From the NCBI GenBank assembly GCA_003558415.1, contig PWLT01000292.1, positions 1 through 8,716 of the forward strand: 8,716 nt of DNA, given 5' to 3'. This document shows, piece after piece, positions 5,535 through 8,716 of this stretch. How positions within the stretch are numbered: position 1 is the first letter of the stretch; the number at the start of each line of letters is the position of its first letter. The DNA is from Hyphomicrobiales bacterium (GTDB lineage: Bacteria > Pseudomonadota > Alphaproteobacteria > Rhodobacterales > Rhodobacteraceae). The notes below the pieces were generated by a model. That model did not search any database. It had not been told where the DNA came from and saw only the letters and a list, made by a program, of their open reading frames with translations. The position numbers were made by a program, and so were the translations under genes.

Positions 5535-6800
5535 ATGAAGAACAACTCCGGCAGCGACAGCAAGAACACGCTCTACTGCTCGTTCTGTGGAAAGAGCCAG
5601 CACGAGGTGCGCAAACTGATCGCGGGGCCGACCGTGTTCATCTGCGACGAATGCGTCGAGCTTTGCATGGACATCATCCGCGAGGAAACCAAGTCCTCGG
5701 GCCTGAAGGCGACCGACGGCGTGCCCACGCCGCAGGACATCTGCAAGGTGCTCGATGACTACGTGATCGGACAGGAACATGCCAAGCGCGTGCTCTCGGT
5801 CGCGGTGCACAACCATTACAAGCGGCTCAACCACGCCGCCAAGGCCAGCGAGATCGAGCTGTCGAAGTCCAACATCCTGCTGATCGGCCCCACCGGCTGC
5901 GGCAAGACGTTGCTGGCGCAGACGCTGGCGCGCATCCTTGATGTGCCCTTCACGATGGCGGATGCCACCACGCTGACCGAAGCCGGTTATGTGGGCGAGG
6001 ATGTCGAGAACATCATCCTCAAGCTGCTGCAGTCGAGCGAATACAATGTCGAGCGAGCCCAGCGCGGCATCGTCTATATCGACGAGGTCGACAAGATCAC
6101 GCGTAAATCCGACAACCCCTCGATCACCCGCGATGTCTCGGGCGAGGGGGTGCAGCAGGCGCTGCTCAAGCTGATGGAGGGCACCGTGGCCTCGGTGCCG
6201 CCGCAGGGCGGGCGCAAGCATCCGCAGCAGGAATTCCTGCAGGTGGACACGACCAACATCCTGTTCATCTGCGGCGGCGCCTTCGCGGGGCTCGACAAGA
6301 TCATCGCCCAGCGCGGCAAGGGCTCGGCCATCGGCTTTGGTGCCGATGTCAAGGACGAGGCCGATCGCGGCATCGGCGAGACGCTCAAGTCGCTCGAGCC
6401 CGAGGACCTGCTCAAGTTCGGCCTGATCCCGGAATTCGTCGGGCGCCTGCCCGTCGTGGCCACGCTGACCGATCTGGACGAGGATGCGCTGGTCACGATC
6501 CTGTCGCAGCCCAAGAACGCGCTGGTCAAGCAGTATCAGCGGCTTTTCGAGATCGAGGGCGCCGAGCTCTCCTTCACCGAGGAGGCGCTGCGCGCCATCG
6601 CCCGGCGCGCCATCGCGCGCAAGACCGGCGCGCGCGGGCTGCGCTCGATCATGGAAGAGATCCTGCTCGACACCATGTACGAGCTTCCCGGCCTTGATGG
6701 CGTGCAGGAGGTCGTGGTCAACGAGGAGGCGATCACCGCCGGGGCCAAGCCGCTCCTGATCTATTCCGATCGCCGCGAAGAACCCGTATCGGCGAGCTGA
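5535..6800 (+). CDS. clpX: ATP-dependent Clp protease ATP-binding subunit ClpX
   Basis: A 421-residue AAA+ unfoldase that recognises tagged or regulatory substrates, unfolds them with ATP and threads them into ClpP. Domains in order: N-terminal zinc-binding domain with Cys15, Cys18, Cys37 and Cys40; AAA+ large domain with Walker A GPTGCGKT (118-125), pore-1 loop GYVG (151-154), Walker [10 protein letters not shown] (179-187), the RKH loop (227-229), and the ClpP-docking IGF loop (Ile266-Gly267-Phe268); arginine finger and sensor region near EFVGRLP (300-306); small domain with sensor-2 GARGLR (365-370). Length and all motifs are normal. It follows clpP, as in many proteobacteria. In alphaproteobacteria ClpXP is known to degrade cell-cycle regulators and to handle ssrA-tagged proteins. 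Identification is secure. Confidence 0.99.
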   Translation: MKNNSGSDSKNTLYCSFCGKSQHEVRKLIAGPTVFICDECVELCMDIIREETKSSGLKATDGVPTPQDICKVLDDYVIGQEHAKRVLSVAVHNHYKRLNHAAKASEIELSKSNILLIGPTGCGKTLLAQTLARILDVPFTMADATTLTEAGYVGEDVENIILKLLQSSEYNVERAQRGIVYIDEVDKITRKSDNPSITRDVSGEGVQQALLKLMEGTVASVPPQGGRKHPQQEFLQVDTTNILFICGGAFAGLDKIIAQRGKGSAIGFGADVKDEADRGIGETLKSLEPEDLLKFGLIPEFVGRLPVVATLTDLDEDALVTILSQPKNALVKQYQRLFEIEGAELSFTEEALRAIARRAIARKTGARGLRSIMEEILLDTMYELPGLDGVQEVVVNEEAITAGAKPLLIYSDRREEPVSAS

Positions 6801-6805
6801 CAGCG

Positions 6806-6839
6806 CACCGGCGGGCGCGCAACCCGCGCCGCGCCGGTG
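6806..6839 (+). terminator. GC-rich hairpin after clpX
   Basis: A long stem, CACCGGCGGGCGCG pairing with CGCGCC-G-CGCCGGTG across one bulged G, 5-base loop, starting 6 bases past the clpX stop. No T-run follows, so it may act as a rho-independent terminator only weakly, or stabilise the 3' end of the mRNA. Confidence 0.5.
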
Positions 6840-6910
6840 GTGCGGCGCTTCGCTCTGGACCTCGCCGCCGGCTTGCGTCATAGGAAGGGCGAAGGATCGC
6901 GGAGGGTTCG

Positions 6911-7297
6911 ATGTCGCGCATCATGCAGTTCGTCCTGAGGCTTCTGACCTGGTGGAACGACCAGACACTGGGCACGCAGCTCTTCACCTGGCGCAAGGGC
7001 GTCAAGGTGGGCGAGGACGATCAGGGCAACCGCTTCTACCAGACCCGCGACGGCAAGAAGCGCTGGGTGATCTACAATGGCGAGATCGAGGCGAGCCGTG
7101 TCTCGCCCGACTGGCATGGCTGGCTCCACCACACCTGGAACGACCCGCCCACCGAGACGCCGATGCGGCACAAGCCCTGGGAGAAGCCCCATATCGAGAA
7201 CCTGACCGGCACGCCGCTGGCCTATGCCCCGCCGGGATCGATCCGCCGCCCCGTGCCCGAGGAACGCCGCGACTATGAGGCGTGGCGCCCCGAGTGA
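6911..7297 (+). CDS. NDUFA12 (B17.2)-family NADH:ubiquinone oxidoreductase accessory subunit
   Basis: A 128-residue protein of the NDUFA12/B17.2 family, an accessory subunit of respiratory complex I found in mitochondria and alphaproteobacteria, on the peripheral arm facing the cytoplasm. The family signature is clear: [24 protein letters not shown] (21-44, listed here only for its key residues Gly34, Gly39 and Tyr43), [20 protein letters not shown] (49-68) and [14 protein letters not shown] (69-82). The C-terminal part, rich in Pro and Arg (89-128), is also typical. The ATG is preceded by GGAGG at a normal distance. It stands apart from the nuo operon, as usual for this gene in alphaproteobacteria. 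The MlaD-like gene follows after 24 bases, so the two are probably in one transcript. Confidence 0.93.
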   Translation: MSRIMQFVLRLLTWWNDQTLGTQLFTWRKGVKVGEDDQGNRFYQTRDGKKRWVIYNGEIEASRVSPDWHGWLHHTWNDPPTETPMRHKPWEKPHIENLTGTPLAYAPPGSIRRPVPEERRDYEAWRPE

Positions 7298-7321
7298 GCC
7301 CGATGCCGGAGCAGTGCTGAG

Positions 7322-7795
7322 ATGACGCAGGACAAGGCGGACGCGGTACTTGGCGCGCTGGTGCTGGCTGTGGCGATCGGCTTTCTGGTCTATGTCGGAC
7401 AGGCGACAGGCTTCACCGCGCAGCGCGGCGGCTATGATCTGACCGCCTCCTTCCGCAGCGCCGAGGGGGTGACGGTGGGAACCGATGTGCGCCTCGGCGG
7501 CGTCAAGGTCGGCACCGTCACGGCGATGGAGCTCAACCCGCAGACCTTCCGCGCCGATCTGCGGCTGACCATGCGCGAGGGGCTGATGGTTCCCGAGGAC
7601 AGCGCCGTCTCGGTCGCCACGGAGGGGCTGCTGGGGGGCACCTTCATCGAGATCATCCCCGGAGGCTCGCCCCATGACCTCGAACCGGGGGCGGCGATCC
7701 TGGACACGCAAAGCGCGGTAAGCCTGGTCACGCTTCTGCTGCGTTTTGTCACCGGGGGCGAGGAAAGCCCCCAGCCCACGGGGGACCTGCCATGA
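7322..7795 (+). CDS. mlaD: MlaD-like MCE-domain protein (outer-membrane lipid transport)
   Basis: A 157-residue inner-membrane-anchored MCE-domain protein. MlaD forms a hexameric ring in the periplasm and passes phospholipids between the inner-membrane MlaFEB transporter and MlaC, maintaining outer-membrane asymmetry. Visible parts: one N-terminal transmembrane helix (residues about 9-26), the MCE domain (about 38-115) with the hallmark GVTVGTDVRLGGVKVGTV (49-66) and LLGGTFIEIIPGG (103-115), then a hydrophobic helix (about 131-143) that in E. coli MlaD lines the central pore. Length is a little shorter than E. coli MlaD (183). mlaE, mlaF and mlaC are not beside it here. Its stop overlaps the ATG of the DUF2155 gene (ATGA), so the two are coupled. 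The family is secure; the exact mla partnership is inferred. Confidence 0.9.
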   Translation: MTQDKADAVLGALVLAVAIGFLVYVGQATGFTAQRGGYDLTASFRSAEGVTVGTDVRLGGVKVGTVTAMELNPQTFRADLRLTMREGLMVPEDSAVSVATEGLLGGTFIEIIPGGSPHDLEPGAAILDTQSAVSLVTLLLRFVTGGEESPQPTGDLP

Positions 7796-8163
7796 AGGGG
7801 ATGATTCTTGCGGCAATTGCACTCATCGCGGCCCTGTCCATGCCCCTGAGCGCCCAGGAGCGCAGCATATCCTCCGGCTCGGGGGCGGTGCTGCGCGGTC
7901 TCGACAAAATGGCGGGCGAGGCCCACGACATCGAGTTGCAGGTCGGCGAGAGCGAGAATTTCGGCCACCTCACCATCACCTTGCGCGAATGCCGCTACCC
8001 GAGCGATGAACCGGATGCCGAAGCCTATGCCGCGCTTACCATCCGTGACGCGCGCCAGCCCGATCCGGTCTTCGAGGGCTGGATGATCGCCTCCAGCCCG
8101 GCGCTCAGCGCGCTCGATCATGCCCGCTACGATATCTGGGTGTTGCGCTGCAGGAGTTCCTGA
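7792..8163 (+). CDS. DUF2155-domain periplasmic protein
   Basis: A 123-residue exported protein of the DUF2155 family, common in alphaproteobacteria and without known function. The N-terminus (1-21, MKGMILAAIALIAALSMPLSA) is a Sec signal peptide, with likely cleavage after LSA. The domain is recognisable by LTITLRECRYP (60-70), AALTIRDA (80-87) and FEGWMIASSPALSALDHARY (94-113), ending in DIWVLRCR. Cys67 and Cys120 could form a disulfide (inference). The ATG overlaps the MlaD stop, suggesting a shared transcript and perhaps a cell-envelope role. The last 37 bases overlap the end of the convergent aat gene. Confidence 0.9.
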   Translation: MKGMILAAIALIAALSMPLSAQERSISSGSGAVLRGLDKMAGEAHDIELQVGESENFGHLTITLRECRYPSDEPDAEAYAALTIRDARQPDPVFEGWMIASSPALSALDHARYDIWVLRCRSS

Positions 8164-8716
8164 GGCGAGGGCGGGGCGCCCGGGCGCTCGAAATCGGCCT
8201 CGCGGCGCAGCGCGCGCGCCAGAAGGGCGTGATAATCGCCGCGGCTGATCTCGACCCCGCCCAGCGATTGCAGATGGCTGGTCAGGAACTGCGTATCGAA
8301 GAGCACGAAGCCCCCGGCGCGGAGCCGGTCGACGAGATAGGCCAGCGCGATTTTCGAGGCGTCGCGCCGGCGTGAGAACATGCTCTCGCCGAAGAACGCG
8401 CCGCCGAGCGTGACGCCATACACCCCGCCAACGAGCGCCTTGCCCTCCCAGACCTCCAGAGAATGGGCATGGCCGTCGCTATGCAGCGCCAGCATGAGGT
8501 CGCGGATGGGCGCGTTGATCCAGGTCTGCGGACGTTCGGCGCAGCCCTCGAGCACCCCGGCGAAATCCCGATCCACGGTGATCGCAAAATGCGCGCGCCG
8601 CAGCTGCCGGCGCAACGAGCGCGAGATGTGAAACCCATCGAGCGGCAGGATCCCGCGCCGTTCCGGGTCGATCCAGTGCAGATGCGGGTCGTCGCGGGAT
8701 TCCGCCATGGGGAAGA
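8127..8716 (-). CDS. aat: Leucyl/phenylalanyl-tRNA-protein transferase (5' end outside window)
   Basis: A cytoplasmic enzyme that transfers Leu or Phe from charged tRNA to proteins starting with Lys or Arg, marking them for the N-degron pathway (ClpS with ClpAP). About 196 residues are visible. The frame is open through the right edge and reads FPMAES, matching the conserved FPM motif found about 20 residues into this family; the ATG at 8708 is therefore internal and the true start lies outside. Conserved segments: WIDPERRGILPL, TWINAPIRDLMLALH, GHAHSLEVWEG, VGGVYGVTLGGAFFGESMFS, DASKIAL and FDTQFLTSHLQSLGG. The C-terminus has a short Pro/Gln-rich tail overlapping the DUF2155 gene. Identification is secure. 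Confidence 0.95.
   Translation of the reverse strand, partial: FPMAESRDDPHLHWIDPERRGILPLDGFHISRSLRRQLRRAHFAITVDRDFAGVLEGCAERPQTWINAPIRDLMLALHSDGHAHSLEVWEGKALVGGVYGVTLGGAFFGESMFSRRRDASKIALAYLVDRLRAGGFVLFDTQFLTSHLQSLGGVEISRGDYHALLARALRREADFERPGAPPSPQELLQRNTQIS

Noticed and set aside
5445..6881. Long minus-strand reading frame of 478 codons opposite clpX
   Set aside because: It lies antisense to an unambiguous clpX in GC-rich DNA, where long antisense frames arise from codon bias; its protein shows no recognisable domain.
6878..8121. Two long minus-strand frames (314 and 229 codons) opposite the NDUFA12, mlaD and DUF2155 genes
   Set aside because: They mirror well-recognised genes on the plus strand, and their composition is that of antisense translation without any family signature.

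Overview
The window looks like chromosomal DNA of a high-GC alphaproteobacterium, most probably a Rhodobacterales (Roseobacter/Rhodobacter-type) species. This is inferred from protein character and gene order: clpP, clpX, an NDUFA12-type complex I accessory protein, a MlaD/MCE protein, a DUF2155 protein and aat. No rRNA or other phylogenetic marker is present. No tRNA, rRNA, CRISPR array, insertion sequence or phage gene was seen, and no gene-free stretch exceeds 300 bases.

Layout. (1) Bases 1-1176, plus strand: the 3' part of a YeeE/YedE-family sulfur-compound permease, overlapping by ATGA with a 65-residue single-pass membrane protein; a strong GC-rich hairpin follows. (2) Bases 1266-2387, minus strand: an exported protein with about 150 residues of Cys-Pro-rich repeats (35 cysteines) fused to a C-terminal cytochrome P460-like domain with one CxxCH haem site. 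(3) Bases 2636-4624, plus strand and divergent from the P460 gene: a tightly packed operon of an ECF sigma factor, an NrsF/DUF1109-type membrane anti-sigma factor and a histidine-rich protein of unknown function. (4) Bases 4765-6800: clpP and clpX, the peptidase and unfoldase of the ClpXP protease. (5) Bases 6911-8163: NDUFA12-like protein, MlaD-like protein and DUF2155 protein. (6) Bases 8127 to the right edge, minus strand: aat, truncated by the window edge, whose 3' end overlaps the DUF2155 gene tail to tail.

The most interesting part is the divergent locus at 1266-4624. On the minus strand upstream of the Cys-rich P460 gene is GTAACC, exactly 16 bases, then CGAA. This is the promoter pattern I recall for Caulobacter SigF, the heavy-metal-responsive ECF factor held by NrsF. 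The sigma/anti-sigma pair here is of that family. The simplest reading is a self-contained stress circuit: a membrane anti-sigma with few cysteines senses metal or thiol stress and releases the sigma factor, which switches on an exported, extremely cysteine-rich haem protein. The anti-sigma appears to lack the second of the two cysteines I recall for NrsF, so its sensing chemistry may differ. The rest of the window is ordinary, conserved housekeeping content.
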